Shown piece after piece: positions 1 through 10,632 of a stretch of DNA of 64,000 nucleotides (its first letter is position 1; each line of letters starts with the position of its first letter). Source of the stretch: Cepaea nemoralis (taxonomy: Eukaryota; Mollusca; Gastropoda; Stylommatophora; Helicidae); assembly GCA_014155875.1 (NCBI GenBank), contig JACEFZ010028299.1, positions 206,542 to 270,541 of the forward strand, written 5' to 3'. The notes beneath the pieces are model-generated. The model saw only the letters and a program-made list of their open reading frames with translations. It was not told the DNA's origin and made no database searches. The translations under genes and the position numbers were made by a program.

Positions 1-460
1 CTAGAGAGATTAACAGCGCATTAAAAATGAGAATTGTCAAATGCTACGTATATTCAACGCTATTGTATTGTATGGCGTGGAATCCTGGACATTGAACAAG
101 CACGTTTGAAGTAGAAAGTCACATAGAGGCCCTGAAGATGTGGATAAGTACACCAATACGTCGTATTTCATGGAAACAAAAACAATAAAATGCAGAGGTT
201 CTATAAAAACTGAGAATAAAGAGAGAGAGTTGATGAAAGAAATAAAGGGGAGGCAAGTGAACTATTGCGGCGTTAAAAGACATGAGATACTATTATTAAA
301 AATCATACTGGAGGGCAAGGTTGAGGGCAAGAGGTAGACAACGATACAAGTGGGAAGATAACATCAAGAGATGGGCGAACATCAGCCTGACAGAATGTAC
401 AGTCAGGGCGAGAGACAGGCAGTGTTGGAAATCCATTGCAGCCAACCTTCTTTGCGGAGA
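1..460 (+). mobile_element. LINE fragment, ORF C-terminal end (family A)
   Basis: A decayed 3'-terminal piece of a non-LTR retrotransposon. Translation in shifting frames gives the familiar end of an RT polyprotein: a segment like LDIEQA, a basic stretch near 320-345 (RARGRQRYKWEDNIKRW), then a short tail with the conserved RARDRQCWKSIA. Related pieces lie at 2957-3157, 6404-6655 and 61840-62000. Several stops and frameshifts show that it is dead. The left end is cut by the window. Confidence 0.6.
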
Positions 461-689
461 TGGCATTTGATTGATCGATTGATTGACAAAAGAAGAAGTC
501 GAGAGGATCGACTTCATTGCTATGTGTCGGCTCTGCAAATATGGAAGCCTCCTTGGGTGGCAGGGAATGCCCATGGTCTGCTCCAGCCTTCCCTTAAGGG
601 CTGAACGGGATGTCTTCGGCTGTTCTAAATGGAACAGCTGGGATGGGGGATAACATCACAACAGTGAGAGTCAAACGTCCTACGAAACA
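461..689. other. Unassigned stretch
   Basis: I see no gene here. It holds LINE tail sequence with a short GATT-type repeat near 468-485 and then unassigned sequence up to the SINE that starts near 690. Confidence 0.4.
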
Positions 690-832
690 CCCGGGAAGGT
701 AAACTGGCAAACAAATGCCTGAATAAGTCGGATGTGTCGACCGAAAGGTTCAAATATCGCAGCTCTGCTGTAAACAGACACAACGCAATTACGTCTAAAA
801 CAACATTCCGGACAAATGCAGAAGAAGAAGAA
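690..832 (+). mobile_element. SINE-like element with GAA tail (family G)
   Basis: It starts with a CCCGGGAAGGT head and ends in (GAA)n. The same unit lies reversed at 32786-32934, where it is a clean insertion with an 11-bp target-site duplication, reversed again around 39390-39870, and at 42760-42860. Shared landmarks are GTCGGATGTGTCG and GCTCTGCTGTAAACAG. I see no convincing A or B box, so the origin of the head is open. Confidence 0.65.
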
Positions 833-1052
833 GATTTCATTGCACAGGGTTTTATCCCATATGGCCCGGTCTCTTTCTGCAGGACAGCCTGCCGAAAGCG
901 TTGCACAAAGCACGAACTCCGCAGCTCCAGCGACAACCCCCGGGAATATGAGAAAAATGCATTCGTGAACTGAAAGACGTACCCCGGAATCAAACCCATA
1001 ACCTCCGAATCGCAAGGCAGACGGCTTGACCACTTCGCCACGGAGACTCCCA
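833..1052 (-). mobile_element. tRNA-derived SINE (family S)
   Basis: On the minus strand it begins with a tRNA-like head (GTCTCCGTGGCGAAGTGG, an A-box match) followed by a B-box-like GGTTTGATTCC. A body containing GGAGCTGCGGAGTTCGTGC and a tail with GGGATAAAACCC follow. Copies are at 47308-47512 and 61366-61580. It directly abuts the GAA tail of the preceding family G element. Confidence 0.65.
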
Positions 1053-1492
1053 TCTCTTACAAAAGGATCACTCAGAAGCCACAGACAATATGTTGGACGA
1101 TGTATTGCCTGGGACATTTCACGGCATCTCGTCTGATGCATATTGCAGAGTTATATATCATCTGAAGAGTGTGTGTCTTTCCTCTCGTGCCTAAGGTGGC
1201 GCATAGGGCAGAAGTCGTGGCTCTCCATGCTTGTACGAAGCGTCAAACATTTGGAGCCAGAAATCTGATTCTGTAACAGTTGGGAGTTTTATTATGGCGG
1301 ATTGTGAATAATACTTAAGCTGAAACAATTGAAACCCACAGTTACAAATATTTTTCGAACGTTGAACACCATATTGTTCTGTGTTTAAATTCATTAAGGG
1401 AATATATTGTCTTGAAAAGGATCATTGGCATCTTGCCGTCTTGACCGATGATAGTTTTCTTTTTTTTCTAAAATGGTATAACTACAGCCCAT
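1053..1492. other. No gene seen
   Basis: No convincing coding region, RNA gene or known repeat is seen here. Confidence 0.4.
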
Positions 1493-1751
1493 TGTGATAG
1501 CGAATGTGACTGATCAGAACAATTTGCGCGATAAATGTTCACCCCCAGTGAATGCGTGTAAACATATGGTCATTTTCACCATCACGCACCATCTTTGTCT
1601 TTATTTCATTCCTGATCTGTTCCCTCCATGCAACACTATCAGTGACGATTTGCTCCCAATGTGCAATATCGATGCCTGTATCAATCATGCCCCACTTACA
1701 CACATCTTTGTACCGTAGTATCTGTAATCTTTTATCCATCAGTAATTCACC

Positions 1752-1770
1752 ACACACACACACACACACA

Positions 1771-1808
<38 letters not shown>
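1752..1808. repeat. (CA)n microsatellite
   Basis: About 28 CA units with one CT interruption, lying inside a dead LINE. Confidence 0.95.
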
Positions 1809-1810
<2 letters not shown>

Positions 1811-2017
1811 GATGTCCTTTGGTATTCTACTATTGTCCATTCTCCATCTAAATCTACGAAGACCGAGCGTTGAACAAATCGTTACACAACCCGATTTTCC
1901 CCACTTTGGAATTTGTGATATTCTCATGCCAATTAATACCAAGTATTCTTCTCAGACACCGCATATGACATCTTTTCAAATGTTTCTCTTGGTGTAAGCA
2001 AGCTGCCAAAGCTGACC

Positions 2018-2549
2018 GGGGGGCTGCGTGGTCTCGAGGTATGGTGTCCGCCTCGAGTGCTGGAGGTCAAATCAAATCAAATCAACTTTATTAGGGTCAC
2101 AAATTGGGCGCGCAGGCCCGTCTTACATTCGGCCCTTTCAATCACTCGTCTTTCGTTCATCAAGAGTATTATACATTTACATAGGAAGAAAAATGGTCCC
2201 GGGTTCAAGCCCCGGTTATGACCGGGACCTTTTCTCGTGGACTTCTAGTAATAAAATTTCCCCCTGGTCTCTGGGTAGTGACATTGTACGCCAGTGCGTA
2301 TTGTTGCGCACGTAAAAATTCTCTTGGCAGCTGGAAATTAAAAAAAAGAGTAGCCTAACGGCGCTGCCAGGGCAAAAGTTTAAGTTAAAAATCTACCCAA
2401 AGTATTTCAGGATCCTCGCCGGTGCTACGGAGTTCGTGCACTGAGCTGAGTTTCTCGAGACTCAGGTTTGAATTAGGAGGTGAACGGGGCACTTATGGGT
2501 TGCACTAGTGTGCCGTGATGTTGATCCATCGACTAAACTAAACTAATCA
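2018..2549 (+). mobile_element. tRNA-derived SINE (family T) with 10-bp target-site duplication
   Basis: It is flanked by AAAGCTGACC at 2008-2017 and 2550-2559. The head looks tRNA-like (GCTGCGTGGTCTCGAGG), with a B-box-like GGTTCAAGCCCC near 2203-2214. The body carries GTGCTACGGAGTTCGTGC and the end is an ACTAA-type repeat. Another element (2069-2195) sits between head and B box. Partial copies of the 3' half lie reversed at 23745-23905 and 31484-31640. Confidence 0.75.
2069..2195 (-). mobile_element. 3' end of a non-LTR element with (GATTT)n tail
   Basis: The minus strand ends in CCTAATAAAGTTGATTTGAT, giving a polyadenylation-like AATAAA followed by GATTT repeats. The body has GGCCGAATGTAAGACGGGCC, and a related stretch lies near 43500-43570. 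It sits inside the tRNA-like head of the surrounding SINE, so it is the younger insertion. Confidence 0.6.
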
Positions 2550-2956
2550 AAAGCTGACCAAGTTTCACTGCTATTAAGAAGAGTACAAAGAACACCGGTT
2601 TGATAGACCAGGACTTTTGTTTTGACAGTAAGCTTCCCCTTCCTCTGGACCTTCTTTGTTAACCTGTTCAGACTCTCTTTATTAACCTGTTCGTTGTTGT
2701 TGCTACCTTACCAACCCTGATGTTGATTTCCTGATCTAACAATAAGTTATTGTTGACCTCTGATCCTAGATAGAAGTTTACGCTTTGTATGATGCTCTCA
2801 GCAGACGGCGGGTCCTTTTGCGAAAGAGACTAGCCAGATAGGATAAAACCCCGTGCAATGAAGTCGCACTTCTCGCTTTCAACTTTTAACCTTTTAACGA
2901 AGGTTGTGCTCTCTATATAATAAACGTGCTACCATGTTCTTACGTAGTGCACAGTT

Positions 2957-3157
2957 TCTCCTATCTCGGACATGTGATAACAGATTATGGCAGATGTGAA
3001 TTAGAAATCAAAAAGAAAATAGGAATGGCCAAAAATACTTTCAGCAGCATGAAATCAGTGTTAAATCTAGAGAGATTAACAAAGCATTAAAAATGATAAC
3101 TGTCAAATATTCAACACTACTGTATGGCGCGGAAGCCTGGATATTGAACAAGCAACT
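2957..3157 (+). mobile_element. LINE fragment (family A), left part of the target of the RTE insertion
   Basis: Encodes a degraded RT C-terminal segment (YLGHVITD-like, then KKIGMAKN). It is cut at AAGCAACT (3150-3157) by the 3158-6395 RTE insertion and resumes at 6396. Confidence 0.65.
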
Positions 3158-6100
3158 CATTCATTCATTCATTCAGTAGCATGTCCTTTGCAGAATCTCG
3201 CTCCCATAACAACCTTCCGGAAAACCTCTCGATCATAAGCAAGATGTCCCGCGTCTGATACACCCATCTGGAGATCATCCGCCAAATCCTGCACCCATAT
3301 TCTCTTTGGCCTTCCTCTTCCTCTCTTCCCAGCCATATACCCCTCCATTATTGTTCTCTCCAGACTTTCGTGACGTTTCAAGTGACCAAAATATTTCAAT
3401 TTTCTTTGTTTTATCATCTTTAATAGCCAATCTTCTTCAATATTCAACTCTTGAAGTATGGATGCATTTGTTCTTTTCTTTACCCATGATATTCTTAGAA
3501 CTCGTCTATAACATTTATATTCAAAGGCGTTTATGCGCTGTTCAGCTTGTTTAGTAAGTGTCCATGTCTCACAGGCGTATGTTGCAATGGGAAAGCATGC
3601 TCTTAAAAATCTAATTTTTGTAGTTCTATCTGTCCCACTCCATAATTTATTCAGCTGTTTTAGTCTTTGAAGAGCAATTGATAGTCGCCGTTTAATTTCT
3701 TTCATCGTGTCACCGTTGTCGGTAATCAATGAACCAAGATATTCAAAATTTTCCACTACCGCCAATTTTTCCCCATTAACATATATTTCTTTCTCCATAG
3801 TAGTTTTATCTGTATGCATTACCTTTGTTTTTGCTATGTTAAGATATAAGTTGTGATTTTCACTATTCAATTGGGTTGAAGCTATTAGGTTTTCTATGCC
3901 ATTCTGTGTTGTGGATAGTAATACTGTATCATCAGCATATCGAATCTCCGGTATGTCATGACCGCCGATATTTAGGGCATCATATAGCTCCCTGTTTATA
4001 TCATCTCTTACATTTCTCATTATATTTTCGGCATACAGGTTAAACAAATAGGGTGACAGCACGCAGCCCTGACGGACTCCTTGCTTGATGTCAAACCAAT
4101 CTGATGCCTCGCCATCTATTCTAACTGCTGCTTGTTGGTCTAGATAGAGCATTTTTATGAGTTGTACTACATGTGATGGAAAGCCCATATTCCTCATGAT
4201 TTCCCAAAGTTTCTGATGTTGTACACAGTCAAATGCTTTTGAATAATCCACAAAACATGAGAATAGGTTTACATTAAATTCTCTGCACTTCTCTATTATT
4301 AAACGCATGTTGAATATGTGATCTCTTGTTCCTCTTCCTTGTCTAAATCCAGCTTGAACTACGTTAATCTCTTCTTCCATTTTCTTACGAAGTCTTCCCA
4401 TTATGACTTTTAGTAGAATTTTACTTGCATGACTGATCAGGGCAACAGTTCTATAGTTGGTGCATAATTTCAGGTTGCCCTTTTTTGGTATTGGAATGAA
4501 GATAGTTCTCTTCCAATCTTTTGGCCATATACCATATTTCCAAATCTTTGTACATAATGCATGATATATGTGTATGCTTTCTTCTCCTCCCGCTTTAATT
4601 AGTTCAGCTGGTATCTCATCACATCCAGGTGATTTACCATTCTTCAGGTTCTTTATAGCCCAAGCAATTTCATCTAATGAGGGTTCAGGTTCTGTCTCTG
4701 CTGCCATTGGCTCATGTATCTCATTCATATCCTCACTGTCACTCATATCATACATTCCACTGCAGTACTCCTGCCATCTTTCTAGAATTTGTCTAGATTC
4801 TGTTAAGGTATTTCCCATCTTGTCACAGATAACATTCAATTGAGGTTGAACATTTCTTGTCAATAACTTCATTTCTTTGAACATTTCATAATCTCTTCCA
4901 GTCTTATGATATTGCTCTATTCTGGTACAGCAATCTTGTATATATTGATTTTTGTCCTTTCTTGTGTTCTTTCTTATTTCTCGAGTTAAAGATTTATACT
5001 TCATCCTGCTGTTATCGGATTCACCTCCTTTCTGTTTCTGTTCCCTTCGTTGTTTTATTAATTCTAATGTGTCTGATGTAATCCATGGTTTAAGTTGCTT
5101 TTTCTTGGTCGGAATTAAATCTTTGGCTGCAGTTATCAAGATATCTCTAGCTTCTACTGCCAGTTCATCAGGTGTCATTTCTTCTTGTACAGACATCAAG
5201 ACCCCAAAGCGATTCCTAACTTCTACAGTGTATGCATCCTGTATTTTTGTGAGATCAAAACGAAGTGGCCTTGGTCCTCGGATAAGCTTTTTGAGTTTTA
5301 ATTTCAGATCTGCTTCTAATAACTGATGATCTGTATCACAGTCTGCACTACGTAGGGTTTTTGTAGATGTTATGCTTGATCTCCATCTTCTTTGTATTAA
5401 AATATAATCTATCTGATTTTTGGTAATACAGTCTGGAGACTTCCATGTGAAGAGTCTTCTTGGATGTTGTTTAAAAAGCGTGTTGGCTATCGTTAACTCA
5501 TTTTCTGTGCAAAATTCAATTAATTTGTCACCTGCATCATTTCTATTTCCTAATCCAAATTTTCCTAAAACGTGTCTCTCATTTTCAGCTCTTCCTGCAC
5601 CTACTTTTGCATTAAAATCTCCCATTATTATTGTTATATCATTATGACCAATCGTATTTAATGTGTCTTGTAGTGTGTTTTAAAACTCTTCAATTTCGTC
5701 CTCCTCTGCTGTTGAAGTAGGTGCATATATCTGTATGAGAGTTGTGTTTTTGGGACGGCCTTTAAGTCTAATAGTGAGGATTCTATCACTAACTGGATTA
5801 TATCCCATTAAAGATTTTGCAGTTGTCTTATCAAAACAAAATACCACTCCACTCTGGCCTCCGGCGTCCCTACCAGAATAAATGAAAATACTTCCATTTT
5901 CAGTTGTAAAATGTCCCTTGCCGCTCCAGCGATGTTCACTAATTCCTAAAATTTGAATGTTTAACCTCTCAATCTCATCACACACTACATTAAGCTTTCC
6001 CTCATACAGACTTCTCACATTCTACGTTGCTATTCTCACTCTCTTTCTTAGTCTGACACAGGGGATTTCCTTGGTAACACAGTCAGGATTAACTCCGTCA

Positions 6101-6395
6101 TCACGATTACTAGTACTGGTCCCTGTGTCATACTCTTCCCCAGTGTTATCTGATCTGCCTGGTCTGGGGGTCTCGCCACCAGATGTCTTTCTTATTATGT
6201 TTTCTTTCATGGTTGCTATGGTTTCTTGGCAAGTTTTGCAGAAGGTAGTTTGCCATTGCTTTCCTTCTGGGCAGTGTCTGTATTAGTCGGTGGCCATAGC
6301 CATTGTCTCTACTGATGAGATCATCTGCCTATCGCCGCAGAGTGAAAGACCATAACCAACAACAATCTGTTGGCTGCTCTCACACTCCATCCACC
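3158..6395 (-). mobile_element. Near-complete RTE-type LINE, 3.2 kb
   Basis: It is flanked by AAGCAACT at 3150-3157 and 6396-6403. The 3' end (left) carries an ATGA-type tandem tail instead of poly(A), which fits the RTE clade, as does the roughly 3.2-kb length. One long reading frame with endonuclease then reverse transcriptase fills most of it. Related 3' pieces are at 22801-23342 and 30526-31063. Confidence 0.88.
3169..6210 (-). pseudogene. RTE endonuclease-reverse transcriptase, two nonsense codons
   Basis: This frame of about 1,013 codons encodes the replication protein of an RTE-type LINE, which nicks DNA and copies its own RNA at the nick. Reading from 6210, an apurinic-type endonuclease domain comes first (ISEHRWSG, IYAPTS, then MGDFNAKVG with the catalytic Asp and Asn). 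The reverse transcriptase follows (NYRTVALISHASKILLKV, AFDCVQHQKLW, RQGCVLSPYLFN and the catalytic RYADD), then the C-terminal region (RVLRISWVKKR, GKRGRGRPKRIW). Two in-frame stops break it: TAG at 6022-6024, where relatives have Trp, and TAA at 5680-5682. The remaining frame is open, so inactivation is recent. The start at 6210 is the first Met of the open frame. Clade assignment rests on motifs and length only. Confidence 0.88.
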
Positions 6396-6403
6396 AAGCA
6401 ACT

Positions 6404-6655
6404 AGAAAGTTGAATAGAGGCCCTGGAGATATGGATATACAGACGAATATGTCGTATTTCATGGGAACAAAAACTATCAAATACAAAGGTTCAAGAAAAA
6501 CTGAGAATGAAAAGAGAGTTTATGAAAGAAATAAAAAAGAGGCAAGTGAAATATTTCGGAATGGTCGAGACAAAACACTGAGTTAATCCACGACAGGTGA
6601 CAGAGATGGCGAAACATGACCACCTCGCTTATCGGCATAGTACAAAATGATGATG
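6404..6655 (+). mobile_element. LINE fragment (family A), right part of RTE target
   Basis: Continues the element cut at 3157. It resembles 110-340 closely, including the reading KRELMKEIKKRQVKYF and a tail ending in GATGATGATAGG. Confidence 0.65.
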
Positions 6656-6859
6656 ATAGGGACTATAAGGCTGCATTATTTCCTGTTATTTTATATTGCT
6701 TACATTTTCACAGCTTTACAGCAGTTCAACTATTTATATTTTTTGTCAGAGGTTTATCGCCCCGCTCTTTTAATGCCTCATATTTCTGCGTTGTTTTTTA
6801 AAATTTTATAAATGGGCTTTTCCCCCTTCTCCTGGTCGACTAAATATACAGATAAATAG
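6656..6859. other. Unassigned AT-rich stretch
   Basis: Positions 6688-6735 (TTACATTTTCACAGCTTTAC) resemble 47055-47105 beside the long inverted repeat, so this may be a fragment of that repeat. I see no gene. Confidence 0.4.
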
Positions 6860-7450
6860 TACATCTCTGAAACAAGTTAAATAAATTCAAATATCTTAGT
6901 GTTATGCTCACAGAAAATGACAGATTAGACAGAGCAATGACATCAAATGTCAAAAAGCAAGTGCGCTTATATATCAACTATTAACAATACTGAAACATCC
7001 AAACATACCCATGTCCACAAAAAGACAGATAATAAATAACATGTTCACACCAATCCTATGCTACCAATGTCAAACTTGGACATTATCCAACTCATTCTTA
7101 CGAAAAATCAACACCTGTGAGATAAGATACTCGAGGAGAGCTGCTGCTATGCACTATGGCAGACCGAATAGGAAATGATGTTATAAGGCAGACAGTGGGA
7201 TCAGCGTCTTGCGCTGCGCATATTGAAAGGCAAAGATCAAATGGTTTGGCCATCTCGTTACAATGCAACACCATCAACTACCAGCACTGGTAAGCAGATC
7301 TACTACGAGAGCAAGAGGGTGGATGCCCGAGAAGAAAATGAATTGAGGACATCAAAGATATTGTACAATCACACGGAATGACACTATCCAGTGATGCAGA
7401 GTTAATCACAAACGGCCAACAGAACCTGAAAGTAAAGTGATTGAACTGGA
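6860..7450 (+). mobile_element. LINE fragment, ORF C-terminal end (family B)
   Basis: Broken frames read as an RT C-terminal region: LNKFKYLSVMLTENDRLDRA, then RRAAAMHYGRPNR and CEIRYS. It has several frameshifts. I assign it to an RTE-like LINE different from the 3158-6395 element. Confidence 0.5.
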
Positions 7451-7600
7451 ACGTAATGAACCAATGAAATTGCAATTGTGGTATCGGTTACTGGTATCGT
7501 GTTTTGTTTCTCTAACAATACCTGATATTGATAACATCTGGTTTGCCAGGATAGTTAACAATCTAGTAGCCAAAATTATTTAAACGTTGATGACAACAGG
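7451..7600. other. No gene seen
   Basis: No supported feature. Confidence 0.4.
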
Positions 7601-7820
7601 TGTATGGATCAGGATATTGCTTTGCAATGTAGTATGAAAAGAATCAGATTCGCTGGACTGGTCACTTAACTCGCATGCCAGATCATAGGCTCCCTAAACG
7701 AATTTTTTTACGGCGAGCTGCGTTGTGGTAAATGCTCCTAAGGCGGCCAGAGGAAACTCTTTAAAGACACTGAAAATCTCACTCAACGCTTTTGGAATTC
7801 ATCTTGACACCTGGGAGACT

Positions 7821-8781
7821 CTCCAGTATGTTGCCGGGGCCCATAAGGGAAGCTTGCTTGCTTGCTTGTGTTCGTTGGCTTGAGCTCCAGCGCGAAGTCC
7901 TGTATGTCGGATGAAGGCATCCTGTTGTCCAACATCAGTGTGATGTCATACAGGACCTGAGGTTTGCGTGAGTATCCGTTGTCCCATGTCTGGCTTATTG
8001 GTGTGCAGACAGGTGGTTCCTCACCGTACAGGCAGACACTCTCCGACTTCGGAGGAATCGGCGATCCTACTGACTTTAGCCAGGACCCCGAAGGGACCTG
8101 TTGCCCAGGACGCTCGACGAGGACGCGTCAATAGGTCTTGGCCAGTATATAACCCGGCCCTGGTGCCTTGGAAACACCTCTGCGTCCCTATAAGGGAAGC
8201 AAAGAAGAGCAACACTGTAGCCTACAACGCATGTCGTAAGAGGCGACTAAGGAGGCTTGATGGTTCCGTCGTCCTGCTACTGAGTGAGTGCGTGGCGCGA
8301 CACTGTGAGCTGTGAGTTTCGTGTGAAATGCTTTTGAATCTGCCTGAGGTTTTTTGGAACGTGACTGCATGTTCGGAGTGATGGCAGATGGCTATGTCTC
8401 AGAGTTGACCGGTTTTTGCTTATGCAGAAATGCGTGGCTGCTGGGCTTCTGGTTGACTGCCACAGCCATCAGCGATGAACTGTATTTTCGTGGACTGTGT
8501 GGGTGAACATCTAGGAAACATTCAGATAGGAAAATGACAGCTGATTCCATCAGAGATGAACTGGGTGTTTCGTGGGGGACTGGTGTGTTGACATTCTGGT
8601 GGCGGCATTATGCACAGTGTATTTGTGCGGGCTGTTGTTTGTCGAAACTCCTGTCTTTTCCAGTTTTCACACTGGGCAGTGGGGAGCGTTTTGTGTGATA
8701 TTCACTGGCACAGGAACGGAGCATAATGGGGACGACCCGTTGCTGTGAAGTTGGAACTGCGACTAACTAACTAACTAACTA
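7821..8781 (+). mobile_element. Inserted non-LTR element with (AACT)n tail and 12-bp target-site duplication
   Basis: It is bounded by ACCTGGGAGACT at 7809-7820 and 8782-8793 and ends in a run of CTAA units (8761-8781). No coding capacity is recognised. It may be the 5'-truncated 3' region of an I-type LINE, because the I-type LINE at 9242-10097 has the complementary TTAG tail. An AAGC-tailed element has inserted within it. Confidence 0.75.
7854..8189 (-). mobile_element. Short element with AAGC tail (family C)
   Basis: The target-site duplication is ATAAGGGAAGC at 7843-7853 and 8190-8200. On the minus strand it starts GGGACGCAGAGG, contains GGTTATATACTGGCCAAG and ends in AAGCAAGC repeats. 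The same unit is at 39422-39757 and 51381-51673, and a 43-bp remnant is at 33734-33776. It shows no tRNA-like head. Confidence 0.85.
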
Positions 8782-9030
8782 ACCTGGGAGACTGTTGCTA
8801 AAGACCGAAATTCGTGGCGTACATTATTACGCAAGGAGGCAGTCACATATGAAGCAACCAGGACTGCAAGAGCTGTGAAGAAAAGGCTGGACAGAAAAAC
8901 CACTGCAGGAGATCCTCCTCCTGGAACGTCAAGCATTCTTTGCCCACATTGTCAAAGAACATTTCGAGCCAAAATAGGCCTTATCAGCCACCTTAGAACT
9001 CACGGCTCCATACTTTCAACCCTACTGGAT

Positions 9031-9186
9031 GAATGAATGGTCATCATCATTCTTGATGGACAAAGAAGAGTATGAAAAAGAAAGAAATCAGAACATGACT
9101 ATATAAACGAAAATACAGACTACAACGTTATATAAATAAGGAGTAGAGGAAATAAGAAGTAGAGATTAGAGGACACGATAAACAAT
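9031..9186. other. Unassigned stretch with I-type LINE 3' similarity
   Basis: Positions 9140-9185 (AGTAGAGATTAGAGGACACG) resemble the 3' end of the I-type LINE at 60050-60090. I see no gene. Confidence 0.4.
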
Positions 9187-9241
9187 ATATGTTAATGAGG
9201 AAAAAATTGAGGCGGTAGAAAATTTCGAATATCTTGGGTCA

Positions 9242-9245
<4 letters not shown>
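9187..9245 (+). mobile_element. RTE LINE fragment, left piece of nested stack
   Basis: Encodes IYVNEEKIEAVENFEYLGSL, matching the RTE at 3158-6395. The same frame resumes at 10098-10113 (ITNNG) and again at 22801. Confidence 0.75.
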
Positions 9246-9286
<41 letters not shown>

Positions 9287-10097
9287 CGACAGATCATCCT
9301 CATTGCACATCGAACCATTCAGTCCATAAGTGCTAGGATCCCCTCAGCAAATCCCGCAGCGTGTAGCAGCTCACGACACCGGTTCTGTGCTGGTTTATCA
9401 GTCTTCTTTGGCTTCCTGCGTAGTGTTATTTTTTGGCCACACCTCTTTTAATTTGCTGTTCCCGCAGTCTGACCATGGTTGTAGATTAGCAGTCATCACT
9501 TGGTTCTCGAAAAAGTCTTACTTCTCGTAGCGCATTCAGAATGTCAGCCAGATCCATGGCGCGTCCGCCCTCCACATTAGCCATACCCGCGAGCTTGTCA
9601 GCCCGCTCATTTCCTTGTACTCCCGCATGCCCTGGCACGAAGATGAAACTAATCTTTGCCAGCCGAGACCGCTCCAGAGACAGCAACCACTCTCTTCGGA
9701 TCCACCCCGCCTCTATCCTCTTGAGCATGCTCATTGAGTCGCTAAGGACACACGCCCTAGCGAATGTCTGTGTCTCGAGCCATGTTATTGCTTTACTTAT
9801 TGCCATGACTTCCATAGTCAGGCTACTTGTGGTCTCAACAAAAGCACCAGAGTCCCCCTTCACAATTCTCCCTCCGGCGCGCGCCGTAAAGACCCATGAG
9901 CTTCTCACATGTCGGACTGACCAACCCAGTCTGTGTAAATAACAGCATCACCGTCTAACGAATTCTCGAAAATCAACGCTTGTACTTGTACCTCCGCCTA
10001 CACAGCAGCCTGATTTTCTTGTCTGCATTTTCTGTCTAGTTGGATGCAAACTGAAAAGGACGTACAGAAATCTGTTGGAACTTGTACCCACTCCTAT
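9242..10097 (-). mobile_element. I-type LINE 3' portion with (TTAG)n end
   Basis: Its 3' end is a run of about eleven TTAG units (9242-9286). The body encodes RNase H and flanking polyprotein sequence like that at 50752-51380 and 59622-60059. It sits inside an RTE fragment, with ATTA at both junctions. Confidence 0.8.
9486..9908 (-). pseudogene. RNase H domain of an I-type LINE
   Basis: The 140-residue frame matches an RNase HI domain, which removes RNA from RNA-DNA hybrids during retrotransposition. Seen in order are GGRIVKGDSGAF, MEVMAISKAITWLE (catalytic Glu), VLSDSMSML (catalytic Asp), then FVPGHAGVQGNERADKLA (His, Asn, Asp). An RNase H after the reverse transcriptase is typical of the I superfamily. 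Upstream sequence to 10097 continues the polyprotein, and the first catalytic Asp lies outside the continuous frame. The frame ends at a premature TAA where the copy at 59850 reads on. Confidence 0.85.
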
Positions 10098-10113
10098 TAC
10101 CAACAATGGTGCC

Positions 10114-10612
10114 TGTCATGGTCTTACTCTGATCTAAATAATGGTTCGGGTTCATACAGGCAACAATACACTGTTCGCTAGGATATAGAACATTTATTGT
10201 ATGAAGTGTACAGTTGGCGCAGTGGGTAAACAGACCCGCGCTCTCTTATATTACATATCACAGATAGTTAAACATCCAACATATAGTTGTCGTACAACAA
10301 TCTAGCACACTATCTAGCCTAAGTATATCTATGAATATCTATGAGTCCCTCTCAGGCAGGCCTTGTTGTCTCCCTCCAGTCCGTTTGTCCTCTGCCCGTC
10401 TCCGCGTGTCCTAACTCGACACGGGCGGTAACTCTGTCCGAGTTCCTCGTGGACCCCGCATTAGGCGGGCCACATCAGTGTCCACGGAATCATGGACTTA
10501 GTGACCATCTCTTTCGAGAAGGTTCCAGATTACTCGGGTCCTGCGCGACTCAATGGTTTCCCTTGGGCTGGAGTTGCAGCCCTCTATTATATGTGAACGT
10601 GAGGCGGTGACA
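10114..10612 (-). repeat. 3' LTR of outer element
   Basis: 499 bp, nearly identical to 22301-22800 and 30026-30525. It begins TGTCATGG and ends GGTGACA. Confidence 0.9.
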
Positions 10613-10632
10613 GGATCCCTCCTCCCCCCTGA
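10613..10632 (-). promoter_or_regulatory. Polypurine tract of outer element
   Basis: On the minus strand GGGGGGAGGAGGGA lies directly before the 3' LTR. This is the expected primer site for plus-strand DNA synthesis and confirms the minus orientation. Confidence 0.8.

Larger units (their letters stand above)
1493..2640 (-). mobile_element. LINE fragment with C-terminal zinc finger (family Z), interrupted
   Basis: The minus strand encodes the C-terminal part of a non-LTR polyprotein like that at 52519-53128: RCLRRILGINW (about 1965-1935), DVCKWGMIDTGIDIAHWEQ, then a degraded zinc-finger end. A CA microsatellite (1752-1808) and a SINE (2018-2549) interrupt it. Sequence right of the SINE (2560-2640) continues the upstream coding part. 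Stops and frameshifts are present. Confidence 0.65.
7601..9030 (+). mobile_element. LINE fragment with C2H2 zinc-finger end (family Z), interrupted
   Basis: The left part (about 7630-7820) reads RIRFAGLVT and FFYGEL. It is cut at ACCTGGGAGACT (7809-7820) by a 961-bp insertion and resumes at 8782 (TWETVAKDRNSWRTLLRKEA). It ends in a C2H2 finger, CPHCQRTFRAKIGLISHLRT, at about 8940-9000. The finger matches that at 53043-53118. Confidence 0.7.

Noticed and set aside
625..1141. 142- and 153-codon minus-strand open frames
   Set aside because: They cover two SINE copies. Neither frame is kept in the other copies.
7968..8315. 115-codon open frame and its antisense partners
   Set aside because: Lies over the AAGC-tailed element, which recurs at other sites without a conserved frame.
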